Shown: positions 44,389 through 56,606, numbered from the stretch's first letter. The stretch: 64,000 nucleotides of DNA from Haemonchus contortus (GCA_000469685.2 LS997566.1:40464420-40528419); one strand, 5' to 3'. Notes: generated by a model from the letters alone, not told the origin. A program made the numbers and translations.

Positions 44389-47300
44389 ATGAAATTATTA
44401 TGGAAAGTAGTCTTGACATTGACGGTACTGGGACAGATATATCTTGTCCTTAAAAAAATGGATTTTATATATTTTTTCAAACCAGCAGAAGTTAAGTATG
44501 TTGGTTTTCTTCTGAATTGTGGTCGTCTAGGCAACCAGGTGAGCTTCATGTTTTTTTTTCGCCCGATCAAAATTCCTGAACGCTTTGTGAGTTCTTTCAG
44601 CAATGTAATAAGGAAGTACATAATGAATTTAGACCTTGTTATGGCCTGTCAGAATAACCATACATCCGATTTGCATACTGACGCTAAAAAGCGTTTGACG
44701 TTTCAACTTTCATTCTCTGTACTAACACTGATTTAGGAAGAGCAAATTATGAGTCAGGAAGAGCAAATTATGAGCCCGAGTTCCTCCCGGGTAACGGAAC
44801 TTCTCCCCTATCGCGGCATTCTCCCTTGCGGCATGCGGCAAATGTCAGTGCAATTACCGTACTCACCCCGCCTCACGATAATCGATAGGACGCGAAATTT
44901 TTCCTTGATTGACTTGCTTTTTCATTAGACTTTATCGTTTTTTCTTCTGTTTCTTTTTGGTTTTCATGTTAATTAGACTTAATTAATTAAAATGACTCCT
45001 CCTATATAAACGACGATCAAGCCCGCATCGGAATTGAAAAGAGCGGCCAGGTAATTCAAATAATTAAAGGACTCCCTACCTCACAAATTGCGCGCTCCAG
45101 TCTTCCATCGCAATCCTGCGATAGGCGGCTGGTGCGGCGTGTGCAACGCCGTGTTAGGGGAGAAGTTCCCGGACCCGTTCCTCCCAGACGGAATGTGTAT
45201 ACGCCTTATTGGTCTACGTCGCCGATAGGAAGAGATTTCGCCATCCTTCTTTCTGACGAGACGAGACCAATCGCCTGGGTTTGCCTGATCCAATTTCAAA
45301 AAATTTATCGCTGAGCAGATAAGCGGTTATTGATTGAGCTCGGGAATTTCCCTTACGATGATCAAGATTTTCTTTGTTTCCCCTCCCTTTAAGATAGCAA
45401 CATCCCTGAACCTGAAAATGATTTTCAAGGCCAGGAATACTGCGGATTACGCCACACGCAGAACCATATTTGATCATCCGACAGCGATCGTCTTTTGCAA
45501 ACTGAATGCGGGAATTGCTACTGTCAGCCATTCACTTAATATCAGCTATTTGGGTTCGAGCACTTACATATATGTACGGCGGCATGCCCTTCCGCGGCTG
45601 CGTCTTTTTTTCGCTGACATTTGCCCAGAGCTGTAGAACACAGTTGAAAAATTCGTATTTAAAGGAAATGCAGAGCGTCAACGACCTCAGCAGAATGAAA
45701 CAATTTCTTGGTTTGAGCGATAATCAGTCCAGGATTCGATTCATTAGTGATCATTTCGAAACATTTCCAAACTAACCTTGGCCATTACTGAGATCACTTT
45801 TCTGCTGTCATTTTTTCTTCGAAAAACTCCATCCTTTGCAGCTTTTCCATTTAATTGCGGGTTATGGAATAGCGAGGTCTCTCGGCCGAACTCATTATCT
45901 ACCATTCGACCGTGACGCTTTACCTTATGTACAAAAATATCTGGATCATTTCAAAGAAGTTTTCCCACGGCTCGAAGAAACCTATGTAATAGGGCCGGTA
46001 GGCTTTCTTAAGAGTTTCGCCTTAGAAAGGATAAAATCTTTGGGCATTAATCAGTAAGGGATACGTCCACATTCCACTCTGGTTCAGAATCGTAGGTTCG
46101 GAATTTTTTTTTTGAAGTGGTGGACGAATAACGATTCGGGATACGATCTCGGGACCATGCCTGAGTGATAGATGGCCATTTTCCACTACACCACCCCCCT
46201 ATCAAACTTATACTACCTAAATTTCTGGTTCTATATTCGAGTGACCTTACCATTGATTTACCCTAACCTACAAATCAGCTGAATCTTTCCTACGAATGAT
46301 GACAATCTGCTTTTAGGAGGAACTCAATATAACAGCTATACCATTTGGTGGCTCATGTTGTGCCTACGACAATCCTATGAGGTGCAACACTATTTATTAA
46401 ATCTCACATAAAATCGAAAGGAAAGTGTGTTCTCAAGCTTCAAAGTGAAAATACCTTTCAATCGAAACAGCATCCTATGCAGCCTATCTTTTGCAATTCC
46501 TTTAGTGCTTTCTCTGAATGATCTCAATTTCCCCAAGTGCAATTTTTACTACTGACCATGAACAAAGACGTAAAGTCAGCAAGCTGTTTGTCCTTTTGAA
46601 AAAAAACAGAACTTCATGCTATAAAAAGCTAGTTTTGAGATGTTCACCAGCAATCTACTGCTGACAATTCTTTTTCGATGAACTGGATAACCTCAGTAGA
46701 AAAGTGGGTGCGATCTTTCGATTTTTATCTTGATTTCCTACTTAGATTTGTAATCCTTTATGTCTACGTCCGCTCCGGTGTACCTGTGTAGGCCTTGAGT
46801 TGTTAATTTATGAAACGAAGGCGACTTGGGGTTTTTTTTATCCGCCTCAATTTACTTTCAACTCCCAAGATATTGGTAGAGTTGAAAAAGGAGAGAAGGA
46901 TAATGGTATAGTATCATAAGAACACGAGAAACTCGAAAAAATGGACGAGAAGGTAAAGAACTGCCAACAAAAAAAACAACACCAATCACTTTCTTCATCG
47001 TAAATTTCTTTCTCTTGAAATCCCTCTGATGGAGACCGAGTATAAGCCAAAAAATTCCCAGTATCATAAACGAGTAAAAAATTATTTTCATATTCCATGT
47101 GCGGCTTTCTATGAACCTCGGCATGATTATATTACTGAGTTTGTTGTTGTCTTGAACTCTTCACGAGATTTTTAAATAACCTTTATTAGGCCGACGTTTC
47201 GGCGGAATCGCCTTCTTCAGAGAGCCTGAAAGGATCATAACAATCTGTGATTATCCGACCAAACGTCTCCACCAACCCACTAAGTTCGAGACCCCCAGGG

Positions 47301-50300
47301 CACGCAGGTGGTCGAAAGGAGAACCACTCACCGTAACTTTATGGATTCTTCGAAACCACCGAACTAATAGTGGTACCAACCGACCAGTGTCAGCGGGGGT
47401 ACGTCTTCATTAAAGTCTGTGAGGGAAGGCCAATCATATATAAGGCCGTAGCTCCCGCGTGATTGCGAGGCATTCTTCCCTACGATTCATTTTCATACGA
47501 TCGCCTATGTACGACCTCAAACTGTGTGGTTTGTCCAGCTGGAAGGGAAGGTGATTGCAACATGTCTGGAGTGGTCTACAGAATTACTTGCCGGGTTTGT
47601 GGTGATGAGTATATTGGAGAAACGGCAAGACCACTTCACGTGAGGATCAAGGAGCACATAGATGGAATGAGACGATTGAAAAAGTCTACTGCCTTAGGGA
47701 GCCATCGAATTCAGAAGCATAACGGAGACGATTTTGAGGTCGCCGTGGAGGTCGTTGCACAGGAGTCGCAAGTGTGCGCGCGTAAAACCCTCGAGGCATT
47801 TTGAATACAGGTCACCGATCCCAAAATGAATCGTAGGGAAGAATGCCTCGCAATCACGCGTCAGCTACGGCCTTATAAAAGATTGGCCTTCCCCCACAGA
47901 CTTTAATGAAGACGTACCCCCGCTGACACTGGTCGGTTGGTACCACTATTAGTTCGGTGGTTTCGAAGAATCCATAAAGTTACGGTGAGTGGTTCTCCTT
48001 TCGACCACCTGCGTGCCCTGGGGGTCTCGAACTTAGTGGGTTGGTGTAGACGTTTGGTCGGATAATCACAGATTGTTATGATCCTTTCAGGCTCTGAAGA
48101 AGGCGATTCCACCGAAACGTCAGCCTAGTAAAGGTTATTTAAAAACCTCGTGAAGAGTTCAAGACAACAACAAACTCAGTAATATTTTGATATTGTGATA
48201 CTCCTATGATTGCTGATTGATAAACTCTACTATTTCCACATTCCAGGCTTGTGAACAACCCTGAAAAGTATATTCTCTTGGATTACCTCTATGGACAGAA
48301 TCCGCGCTATTTTGATGAATATCTCGACGATGTTCGACAATTTTTGACGTTTTCAGCAAGTATCCGTGATGAAGGCGACTACATTATTGATTCATTGGAA
48401 ATGTACTTTGCTAGATTTGATTTTTTTTGCGATACATCTCTCTTTCGCCACAACTCAGAGATGGTTTTACTGATCCAGTGAACGTAATAGTCGGACGTGC
48501 ATACATATTCGAAGAACGGATTTTATTGAAAAGAATGTTGCAACCGACGTGAATCTGACAATTGACGCAGTGAACACCATCGCGAAGCAAACGGTAAGCT
48601 TATTGGAACGTGACTCTCGGCGCTCGAATGGTCTTCCCATTGCCGTTCGCCGTGGGGCGAAAGTCTACGGTGTGGGACATCCCATTCTCTAAAATTAAGC
48701 GCGGAAAAGGACGGTCAGTTGTCTTTGCGAGCTTGGAATGATGCTCTCTGAGCAAGAATAGTATGCTAGCACGTTACCGTCTACGCTTTCAAAAAGCAGT
48801 GAATCAGTGGTCATTTGAATAGTCAGATCTCTCCCATCTCACCTTTTTGCTCAAGTTAATCATCTCACCCACCTCTCGAAGGATTTCCTCCTAGCTTAAC
48901 CGGGAAACTATATTCCCCTAAACGAGAAACATTAGAAGCATCATACCGGGCCCGTAGAGTTGGCCACCCTCCTCTGCGCTCTAATTTCTAGTGTTAGAGA
49001 AAAAAGTTCCTCCATAACTGCATCATCACAGCCATGGGAATTCGGATTTAGGAATAGACGCTCAACCCTCTGAAGTCATACTTCCACAAAAAATTTATCA
49101 ACTTCTTTTCAGAAAGCCTCTCAATTCCTCCTTTTTGGAGACGACTACACCTTTATGGAGGGTCTGGCAAATGAAATCATAGAACGTGGAAACTGGCAGG
49201 AAGATGTAAGTTGCCACGACGTCAACAATTTTGTGCTTCTTTGAGTTTGATTCGTTGGACCTTATCGTTTTTTTTTGCACCCCTTCATACATGCGCACTA
49301 GCTTGTTACATGAGAATTTGCTTATTTTCCTAGCCAAATACTTCGCTACCCGAACATAAATAGTAATAGGCATCGAAGAACGGGGAGAGCTATTCTTGAA
49401 AACAGTGGTTTTTGTTACTGGGTTAAGTGGGCCAGGAGATACAATACCCAGACCATGTCTGTGACATAGTTAGCCCTTTCCACTGAACACCTCTTCCCCC
49501 AAGAATTTGTTATAACTCAAGCTCTGTTCCTTTTTGAAAGAGACCATGTCACTGAGTTGAGCCCGTATCAGGAAAAGGTTCCAAATCAACTAATTCACTA
49601 ACTTCTACCTACGTAATGAGCACCACTTCCCTGATTCCGCCTAATACAAACTTTCGGATAGAAAATATACTTGTCTCTTCGAGGTTTCGGCGCTAGTGAT
49701 ACCTTTTTGCTATAACTATCAACACATACATACAATATTAAGGCCATTATGATCTCCAACTACACTGATTATATGGATCTGTACTTATCGTCTCAATTAT
49801 GCCGCTCTTTTCTTATATCTGCTCCTACATCGACTTTTGGATGGTGGTTGGCATTTTTCATACCTGATCAGAATGCTGTGTATTACACGACGGATGAAAG
49901 AAACCAAGATGGTAAAATAGTAACCAGAGAGCTATTCATGTAAGTTTTCTATCACATTTATTCTGAATATCAACATCTACCAGACTCATGGCAACCGGCT
50001 GAGCTGCAACAGATGAAATTCTTTTGACAACACGAAGTACATAAAATGAAACGTAGCCATGCTTGCATTGCTTAGGGCTGAGAGAATTCAATTACTGCGC
50101 AAACACTTCTTCTGTGATGGGGAGCTCCACCCCTCTTTAAATACGTATATGCAAGAGGCGCCACGCGCTCGCTACTCACAACCAGTGGATATGATCACCA
50201 GTGCCGTGGTGACCGACTCACTTTTGCCCCTTCAAACGCAGAAGTGGCTCCTTGAATATGGGATGCATGTCCTATTAGTTAATGGGCAACAAATCTACCT

Positions 50301-51057
50301 GAGAGCAGTCGGCTACGTACAGTAGCGCTCAAAAATATTCGACTAAATGCTTCTTCACTCATACTTTTCAGTCATAACTCCTTTCCTACTGGTTCTGATC
50401 AAGTGAAATTTCAATGTAGCATTGGTGTAGTGTGAATATCTAAAACTATTAACCTGCATTTCGATCATGTTCCAAATATCCTAAAAGGCTCCAAGTCGAA
50501 ACCAACTGGAAGTACAGACATTGGTGCTTCTAGGATTTCTTTCCTTTTTGCATTGTCAAAAGTGTACGAGCGCTAATGCGGAACACAGGAGAGGAGAAAA
50601 ATGCAAATAAGGTGCGAATAACTGCAGACGTCACAAACTTGCTTTCAGCATAGCTGCAAACACCTTCCCCTTAGTTATTTTGACATCGCAGTCAGATATG
50701 GTTGGATAGTGTGAAATATGCTTCGGTTGAACATATCAAAATTTCATGCGATTTGCTCCACTGGAAAAAAGTTACGGCAAGTCAAAGTTGGCCGAATACT
50801 TTTGAACGCTACTGTATCGAGCTGTCCAAGGCCAATCGGCAAACGGTAACGAGCTTTGCCTTTTCTTTTCCCTCCTGCACCCTGTCTCTTTCCCCCTCTG
50901 GTCCCTGGAAAATCTGGCTAGTTACTGCGCAACTAATTCTGAAAACGATTTGAAACTAAGACAACGGGGGAGAAGGTGATTGAACAGTGTGCTCAGTTCA
51001 TTATTTCAATTACAATATTGAACCATTTACTTCAGGAAATCATGGCAACGAATATGA
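44389..51057 (+). CDS. GT11 alpha-1,2-fucosyltransferase-like gene, copy 3, one-base shift in exon 4
   Basis: Exons: 44389-44538, 45842-45997, 46317-46381, 48247-48593, 49113-49205, about 49743-49939 and 51036-51057. Exon 1 encodes LLWKVVLTLTVLGQIYLVL (membrane anchor) and ends GRLGNQ; exon 2 begins LFHLIAGYGIARSLGR; exon 5 has LLFGDDYTF; exon 6 STFGWWLAFF; the end is KSWQRI-stop. Exon 4 is 347 nt, one longer than copy 2, with a run of eight T at 48421-48428. Past it the frame must change to read SERNSRTCIHIRRTDFIEKN. Otherwise all sites are good, so this is either a young pseudogene or a homopolymer error. Intron 1 holds a 388-bp MITE, intron 3 a Penelope remnant, and intron 6 a Tc1-type MITE. 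The role would be as for copy 2. Confidence 0.75.
44789..45176. mobile_element. MULE-like MITE, 388 bp, copy A (intron 1 of copy 3)
   Basis: Ends GGGTAACGGAACTTCTCCCC and, reversed, GGGTCCGGGAACTTCTCCCC, with a perfect 9-bp target duplication GTTCCTCCC (44780-44788, 45177-45185). Nine-base duplications with GGG ends point to Mutator-like mobilisation. Same length as the copy at 61728-62115, opposite orientation. Confidence 0.85.
46040..46205 (-). repeat. SINE-like repeat in intron 2 of copy 3
   Basis: Minus-strand head GGGGGGTGGTGTAGTGGAAA and B-box-like GATCGTATCCCG. The body is shortened. Confidence 0.5.
47189..47227 (-). ncRNA. hammerhead ribozyme motif, left Penelope arm
   Basis: On the minus strand: AGGCTCT, CTGAAGA, A, GGCG-ATTC-CGCC, GAAA, C, GTC, GGCCT. 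All core boxes are intact; stem I has two extra bases and one wobble pair compared with 38349-38386. Confidence 0.6.
47463..47804 (+). CDS. Penelope-like GIY-YIG endonuclease domain (fragment)
   Basis: A 113-aa frame with cysteines at 16, 21, 24 and 32 (CTTSNCVVC, then C) that resemble the finger preceding Penelope endonucleases, GVVY at 36-39 and YIG at 50-52, RPLHVRIKEH at 56-65, and the catalytic-type glutamate in KTLEAF (111). This domain nicks DNA for retrotransposition. A TGA ends it where a tryptophan codon is expected. The frame then goes on with DPKMNRREECLAIT, so a single-base nonsense change truncates it. No RT precedes it within the arms. Confidence 0.8.
   Translation: MRGILPYDSFSYDRLCTTSNCVVCPAGREGDCNMSGVVYRITCRVCGDEYIGETARPLHVRIKEHIDGMRRLKKSTALGSHRIQKHNGDDFEVAVEVVAQESQVCARKTLEAF
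48089..48126 (+). ncRNA. hammerhead-like motif, right Penelope arm
   Basis: AGGCT, CTGAAGA, A, GGCG-ATTC-CACC, GAAA, C, GTC, AGCCT. The core is intact but stem II has a C-A mismatch (G to A at 48111), which should weaken it. Confidence 0.55.
49430..49505 (-). repeat. SINE-like head fragment in intron 5 of copy 3
   Basis: Inverted head (TTTCCACTGAACACCTC) and a degraded B-box-like region (ACAATACCCAGACCATG). Confidence 0.35.
50320..50814. mobile_element. Tc1-type MITE, 495 bp, in intron 6 of copy 3
   Basis: Ends CAGTAGCGCTCAAAAATATT and, reversed, CAGTAGCGTTCAAAAGTATT, flanked by TA (50318-50319, 50815-50816). Same family as 18572-19097; intron 6 of copy 2 lacks it. Confidence 0.9.
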
Positions 51058-52297
51058 CGTGCTTCAGATGTGATCCTCAGTACTTGTGAATATAATAGAA
51101 TTTTCCATGCATGTTTTCACTTACTTCGTATTTATTCAGAAAGCTACTTCATAATATGAAAGAAACTGTTGGATTAGGAGTGGGATAGGTAGTATTTTGA
51201 AAATCATGACAAATTTTTAATTTCTGAAGTTGAGGCTGTTCTCTATCGGTTGGAAAACAATTTTCTCCTTCGCCCCCATAATCATTACGAATCCTATTGA
51301 TCCACTGTCCTCCATTGTCTTCCCTTTCTTACATGAAACAACGAAGGCAGAATTATCTCTATATTATATGGCGATAAAGAAAAGTTCATAACAACACAAT
51401 CATAGCTTGACAAAATCATTGAAATCAGCAATATTAGATAAACAGGAACAGAAACAAGGAGTGCAGAGCAAAAAAAATTTACAGCAAACTTTCTGCCCAA
51501 CGGGACCAACATGACAAGAGCAACTTCTTTTGGCTAGCAAACAATATCTGTGACTAATGTGCTGTCCAATCACAGAATTTGCTCATATGCTCCATTGCGG
51601 AAATAAGATCGCCCACAACAATGAATGCGATGCTTCAACACCAGCAGTTTTATCCGCATGTAGGAGCATGTATTCATTAAAGACGATCAATTTCAAGCTG
51701 TAACTTGAGCAACTGCAGATGTACCCTGGATTACGGATTTCGAGTCAAGGATCCACATGAAAATCTGAATAAAACAAAAAACTAGCTGCAAAAGCCAGCG
51801 AAAGTGCACTACATTTGCGATCCTTAGTGGTCCTAGTACAACTTCGTATGAAGGCCTCTATTCACATGGAAAAAGTTGGAAGGTTAGTTGATAGGAAACT
51901 AAGGCAGCTTACAAGAACAGGAATCAGAAAAAAATATGCACCGCATTAAAACCATCCTTTTCTATGTAACATTCTAGCTCGTGAACAGCCCGCTGTATTC
52001 GTCAAAGACCGTCACAAACCTCGCCATCTTCATCCTCTCCAGAGGTGTGATCGCCTAGAAAATGGAGTCCTACCTTATTTTGCCTCGCTAAATAGTTGAT
52101 TTCCATTAGCGCCACTTTACAAATTCAAAAGCTAAAACTAAATTCCAAATTAAATTTAAGCAAGTCACGGCTTACATCATCAGTAGAGCCCGAAATTGAG
52201 GGAATGACTGTGGAGGCCAAAGTGAGAAGCTATAATAATTGGGACGAATTCCGCGATAGTGGCAGACGAATAATACAACTGCGCATGTTTTATTACG

Positions 52298-52378
52298 CTG
52301 AACCTTTAACTCATCCACACCCGAGAGTCCGCACATTTCCGTCTTTTTCGAGTCCACGAGGTAATAAGGTAGTGGGCG
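52298..52378 (-). other. open peptide shared downstream, unit 3
   Basis: Minus-strand RPLPYYLVDSKKTEMCGL then SGVDELKVQ; counterpart of 24628-24708 and 40056-40130. Confidence 0.25.
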
Positions 52379-52539
52379 AATTGTGGTACACGATTCTCCA
52401 CAAACTGCATTGCCATAAATAAACTGTCGGAGGACTAAGAGCTACCACTACATTTTCCTTTTTCATTTCATTTCACCTCTAAATTTCACAGCTTTCTCAT
52501 CTCCTCGGTTCCCCCGCGTGCAAGAGCAGGGAACACGAG

Positions 52540-53340
52540 GCCTGAGAACAATGTTGTGCCTGTCAATCGAGTTCATAGGTTGGCTAACGTGGCGCCCCCC
52601 TCGGCTCCGCCGGGAAGGTACAGTGTGCTGCAGCGAGAGGATGTCATGTGCTGTGCTTAGGCACGGACTGTTGCTTGCTTTCGCCTTCATGCGACGATTA
52701 CTTCACTTTCATCATCCACTTTCGTCACCGTCGTCGTCGCTCCAACCTGGGATCCTCGTCATCTTGCACATACTCGACGACAATTCCGTGGGCTTAACTC
52801 CAGAATTATCTAAAGCATAACTATATTGTTATCCACTGTTGGTGCAGCGGCTGTCAAGTCAATCTCGCGCAAGTAAGATGTAGGAGTTGTTCGCAGTCAT
52901 GAATGAACCAGCAGCAGTACAGCAGGAGTCCGGGAGGATTGGATGGCCCAGACTCAGAATCGCAGGATCGCAGCCTAGTCGTGTTTTTGTTGTGGATTTA
53001 CTGTATATGTGTTTTTATACTCTTTTCTATAGCATTTGTAATAACAGCGGTTAACCGCTTTATTCCCATTTATCGTAACAGTTAGTTTTCTTCATATATA
53101 CGTAGTTGCTCATAAATTCATTGTACTTAACTATGTGTGCTTAGTACGCGAAGTGTAAGATCACTTATACTGGCAGTGCCATCCCGTGGGAGGACGTAAG
53201 AGAACCGGGCAGTCAAGACCTTCTATGTCTGTGTAGTGTATGGTGACGAGCATCAGCGAGCAGGCACAAGACCCCGGTCAACAGTTTACGCCGCCCACCC
53301 TGCCAAGCAACCACCGATGCGGAAAGGCCTCCGTGGGATG
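52540..53340 (+). repeat. unclassified dispersed repeat, copy B
   Basis: Aligns with 24715-25560 but sits after GAGGCCTGA, several hundred bases away from the other copy's insertion point in unit coordinates. Unit 2 shows the empty site (TAGGCCTGACCACATGAAAT near 40402). Confidence 0.5.
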
Positions 53341-53589
53341 GTCCTGGTTGCAAAAAAACATAAAGTCAAAGGAGGATTGATAATAATTCGAGAGTCGTGA
53401 GAAGATATGCTAAAAAATGTCCCTTTCATAGCCTGTCATCTGAATATATGAATACTTAAACTGATTTGAAGTTTTTGAAAATTCCCAAATCACACCTCCA
53501 ATTAGATTTGCGTTCAGGGTGTAAAAGTGGATTCTTGGCCAGAAATTTTAAACACTGTGACTGTGGGCATGATTTCGATCGCCCTGCTA

Positions 53590-54260
53590 CGGTTGAGAGC
53601 CACGGAGTATGCTGCAAGATGTTCGCAGATGATATAAAGATTTACAAACGGATAAGGTCTTCTGGTGACTTTCTTGCCATTCAAAGAGCCATCGGCAGTA
53701 TCCTCGATTGGTCTGAGGCCTGGTGTCTACCCAATTCTTTCGAAAGAACCAAAGTACTGCATTTGGATAAAAGCCATGCCCCGCGAGCTATTTTCCAATA
53801 CTTACTGCCTTAGCATTGCTGCTGGAGCAAAATCCAGGCTTTTTCTTCTCCTTTGAGCACTTTTAGTAAAGATTCTACCATTCTGCTCAAAGCCTTCAAA
53901 AAACCTATATTTGAACATGGGACCGTAACTTTCCTCCAAATAAGAAGGGGATTATTCAGGCCATCGAGAGGACTCAAAACAGCTTCACAAGGAAAGTTTT
54001 TATGAGAGCGCTTGGTTACACTTGCAATAGCATCCCTCTTGCTATTGTAAGAAAGAAAATGTGGGATTTAGGTCTCTCAATAAGAGGAGAGTAGTGAATG
54101 ATTCAATGACGGTGCATAAAATAATTATGAGCACAATCTCACTCGTTACTACCAAATTGTTTTCCTTGGAACCTTTAAAAACTAGAGGGTACCAAAAAAT
54201 TATGCCTTGCTTCGGTCAAGACCTCACTAGGAAAGCACTTCTTTATGCACAGAGTTGACT
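53590..54260 (+). pseudogene. LINE reverse transcriptase 3' fragment
   Basis: Contains CKMFADDIKIYKRIRSSGDF with the FADD catalytic pair, then ILDWSEAWCLP. After frameshifts come AIERTQNSFTRKVFMRALGY and RKKMWDLGLSIRGE, the usual C-terminal blocks of CR1/Jockey-like RTs. All domains upstream of the catalytic loop are missing (5' truncation). Confidence 0.8.
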
Positions 54261-54625
54261 CATGGTATACCAAGTTTTAGTTTCTCAATTAATCTTTCCA
54301 AGGTGAGGCGAGAAATGTCTCAGTTCCTCAGGAATCACAGCTAGCTGTCACCTTAGTCATTATTCTTGTGTTGTCTTTAACAACTTTGTTACTGGTATCC
54401 TTTACACATATACATATATGTACCCATATATGAATACATATCAGTTTGTTGTTCATAAGGGTCACTAATGTTCGATGTTCTGCATTAAATTTATTTTTTG
54501 TGTTCCTTTAGTTATTTATTAATCACGTTTTAGGTACATCTTTCGATTCGTTTGTTTTTCATTTTTCTTTCACATGTTCTGAAAGGGCAAGTAGTAAATC
54601 AAATCAAACTAAATCAAACATAATA
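54261..54625 (+). repeat. 3' region of the truncated LINE
   Basis: AT-rich, with an ACATATACATATATG stretch near 54407 and an AAATCAAATCAAACTAAATC run near 54596 that looks like a LINE tail. The array sequence resumes soon after. Confidence 0.5.
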
Positions 54626-55045
54626 CATTAACAGTTTTCCAATATGCACTCGACACGGATCAGCTCTCCACATTCATAACTGAAGGACCGGTTAAACATA
54701 TTGACATTATCACTGGTTAAAACGAATTCGTGTGTTGTTACGCGTGTTACGTTACCATGTTACGAAGTCAAAACAGTGCAAAGAATTCTGAAAGCAAATA
54801 AGGAAGTCAATCCTGGATAATCTTGCCTTTATCCTGAAGTGTCTTAGCGTAAACATCAATATTTTATTATTGTACGATGTCATGATATTCAATTGAAGTG
54901 TTCTTCCTTCGGGAGTCTAATTCTGAATTACCGAAGAAGAAGACGCTGTATGAAACCCGTTTCCCACACCTCGTCCAAATAATCCCAATCACCCCGAAAA
55001 TGTTGCTGAATTATAGAGTTTTCGAGTTGGTATTAAAGGGTCTTT

Positions 55046-55100
55046 GATAGTACTCTAATACGTTCATCTAGACGCCAGTGGGTGTTTTCAGACTCCAACG
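55046..55100. repeat. conserved unit block, unit 4 start
   Basis: GATAGTACTCTAATACGTTC then TCTAGACGCCAGTGGGT, matching 6415, 26561 and 40879. Confidence 0.55.
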
Positions 55101-55296
55101 ACGTGCATTGCTTCCACCGACCAACCGACCCACATCTTCCTAGCGACGTGTAGACAACACTAGCCACGATTGATCACGCGCCCTCACGATTCTCGAGACC
55201 ATGAACACAATCTGTGCTGACAACATGTGGACAGCAACGGCGTCAGTCGCTCGGTCGGTGGAAACGATGCACTCGGTGGAATCTGAAAATACTCCT
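55076..55296. mobile_element. foldback MITE-like element, about 220 bp
   Basis: Left GTTTTCAGACTCCAACGACG to CCACCGACC; right, reversed, ATTTTCAGATTCCACCGAGT to CCACCGACC. These inverted ends enclose about 100 bp. Confidence 0.45.
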
Positions 55297-55314
55297 TACC
55301 ATCAGAAGCCTTCG

Positions 55315-55530
55315 TTGATGATCAATCCCGTTTTTGGGATGCGCCCGACTTCGACTTCTTTTCGGAATCAGCGTAGTGACGATTTGAATGCATGTGTGAC
55401 CCGTGCAGTGGCTTGCGCCGCCTCCCGAATACAGTCACTACTGGTAACCTCAGACCGTTCAGGTACAAAGAAATTGGCTCCTTACGAATGGAAGGCTTGG
55501 TTGGCCTATGCGGATATTAATGAAACCAGC
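55315..55530 (-). repeat. SINE-like repeat upstream of copy 4
   Basis: GTTGATGATCAATCCCGTTTT, then GGGATGCGCCCGAC, TTTTCGGAATCAGCGTAG, TTGAATGCATGTGTGACCC and GGAAGGCTTGGTTGGCC (plus strand). The best preserved body of the family. Confidence 0.55.
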
Positions 55531-55903
55531 CGGTTCGCCCGGCTAACGACGGGCTTCCCTCCCTCTTTGACAGAGTTTTGGCATTCGGCTAACTCTACAC
55601 TCCTTCTTTGAAACCAATAATATTTTCCTGTACTCGAAGTTTGACCCAGGGCTAACAGGGCAGTGCAAATGGTATTCAGGGCAAGTCCGTGCCCACGACT
55701 TTATTTGTGAGACCCAATCGTTTCCTCCCTTTCTTAAAAATGAATACCCAATAAAGTTCCATTCGTCACGCAAGCAAAGCCGTGGGCAGTACCCGCAAAT
55801 GATTACCGAGTTACGATAACACCATTATCAGATGTCGTTATCGTTGGACCCTTCTCTTTAAGGAGACACCATTAGTTGAGAATTCCGGATAACTGGCGGT
55901 TGG

Positions 55904-56206
55904 TTAAGTTTTGTCACAATTTATATTGACCGAAGAGGATCCTTCATTAAGCCGCAAACCTTGGTGGTGTAAGCGTGTAAGTGTAAGTCCTCTATTGACA
56001 TGTTGACGCCACTTCTCCCGATTAAACGCTTGATCGGGGTAGATGTTAACCGTTTTGAGGTCTTCGTGCAACGTATCGAGCCATCGCTGCTTTGGGCGCC
56101 CTCTATGCCGCTTTCCGTACACATCTGGGCTGAGACCCATCTTACGAACACTCTCTTCATCGGCGCGGAGAACGTGGCCATACCAACGGAGGCGGGCTTC
56201 GCGCAT
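55904..56206 (-). pseudogene. RTE C-terminal domain fragment
   Basis: MREARLRWYGHVLRADEESV then GKRHRGRPKQRWLDTLHEDL and NREKWRQHV, the region after the RT in RTE-like proteins. A frameshift near 56206 separates it from 56253-56606 (TIKYLGSSIASDGSLGFEAK and RVNAAWLKWRSMTG). Confidence 0.8.
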
Positions 56207-56252
56207 TTCATCGACAATGGGCGCTACACCGAATCGCTCCCTGATGGTGCCA

Positions 56253-56606
56253 TTACGTATGCGGTCTAGTAGTGTTACTCCGGCTGTTCAGCGTAGCGTC
56301 TTCGTCTCCATCACGCTGAGACGAACCTCTACTTCTTCGGTCGTAGGCCAGCGCGCCGTAAATCGCGACGGGTCGGATGACGGTTCTGTAGAATTTTGAT
56401 TTGGGACGCTCAGAGATGTTCTTATCGCAAATTAGGCCAGTCATTGAGCGCCACTTCAACCACGCTGCATTCACGCGAGATTTCGCTTCAAAGCCCAGGC
56501 TGCCATCAGACGCAATTGACGATCCAAGGTACTTGATGGTTGTTGCCCGTGTGAGCTCAGTGCCACTGATCTTGATAGAACCTGCCTTGCTCGAATCAGT
56601 GGTCAA
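56253..56606 (-). pseudogene. RTE thumb/linker fragment
   Basis: TTIKYLGSSIASDGSLGFEA, NAAWLKWRSMTGLICDKNIS and KFYRTVIRPVAIYGALAYDR match the order expected just after the RT palm in RTE-type proteins. Confidence 0.75.

Larger units (their letters stand above)
47131..48183 (+). mobile_element. Penelope-like element remnant with inverted arms (intron 3 of copy 3)
   Basis: Arms of about 361 bp (47131-47491 and 47823-48183) are reverse complements and begin ATTACTGAGTTTGTTGTTGT. Between them is a GIY-YIG endonuclease frame. The right arm carries the endonuclease C-terminal codons and 3' region; the left arm is an inverted copy of the same. The reverse transcriptase is missing. Each arm has a hammerhead-like motif. 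Confidence 0.8.
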
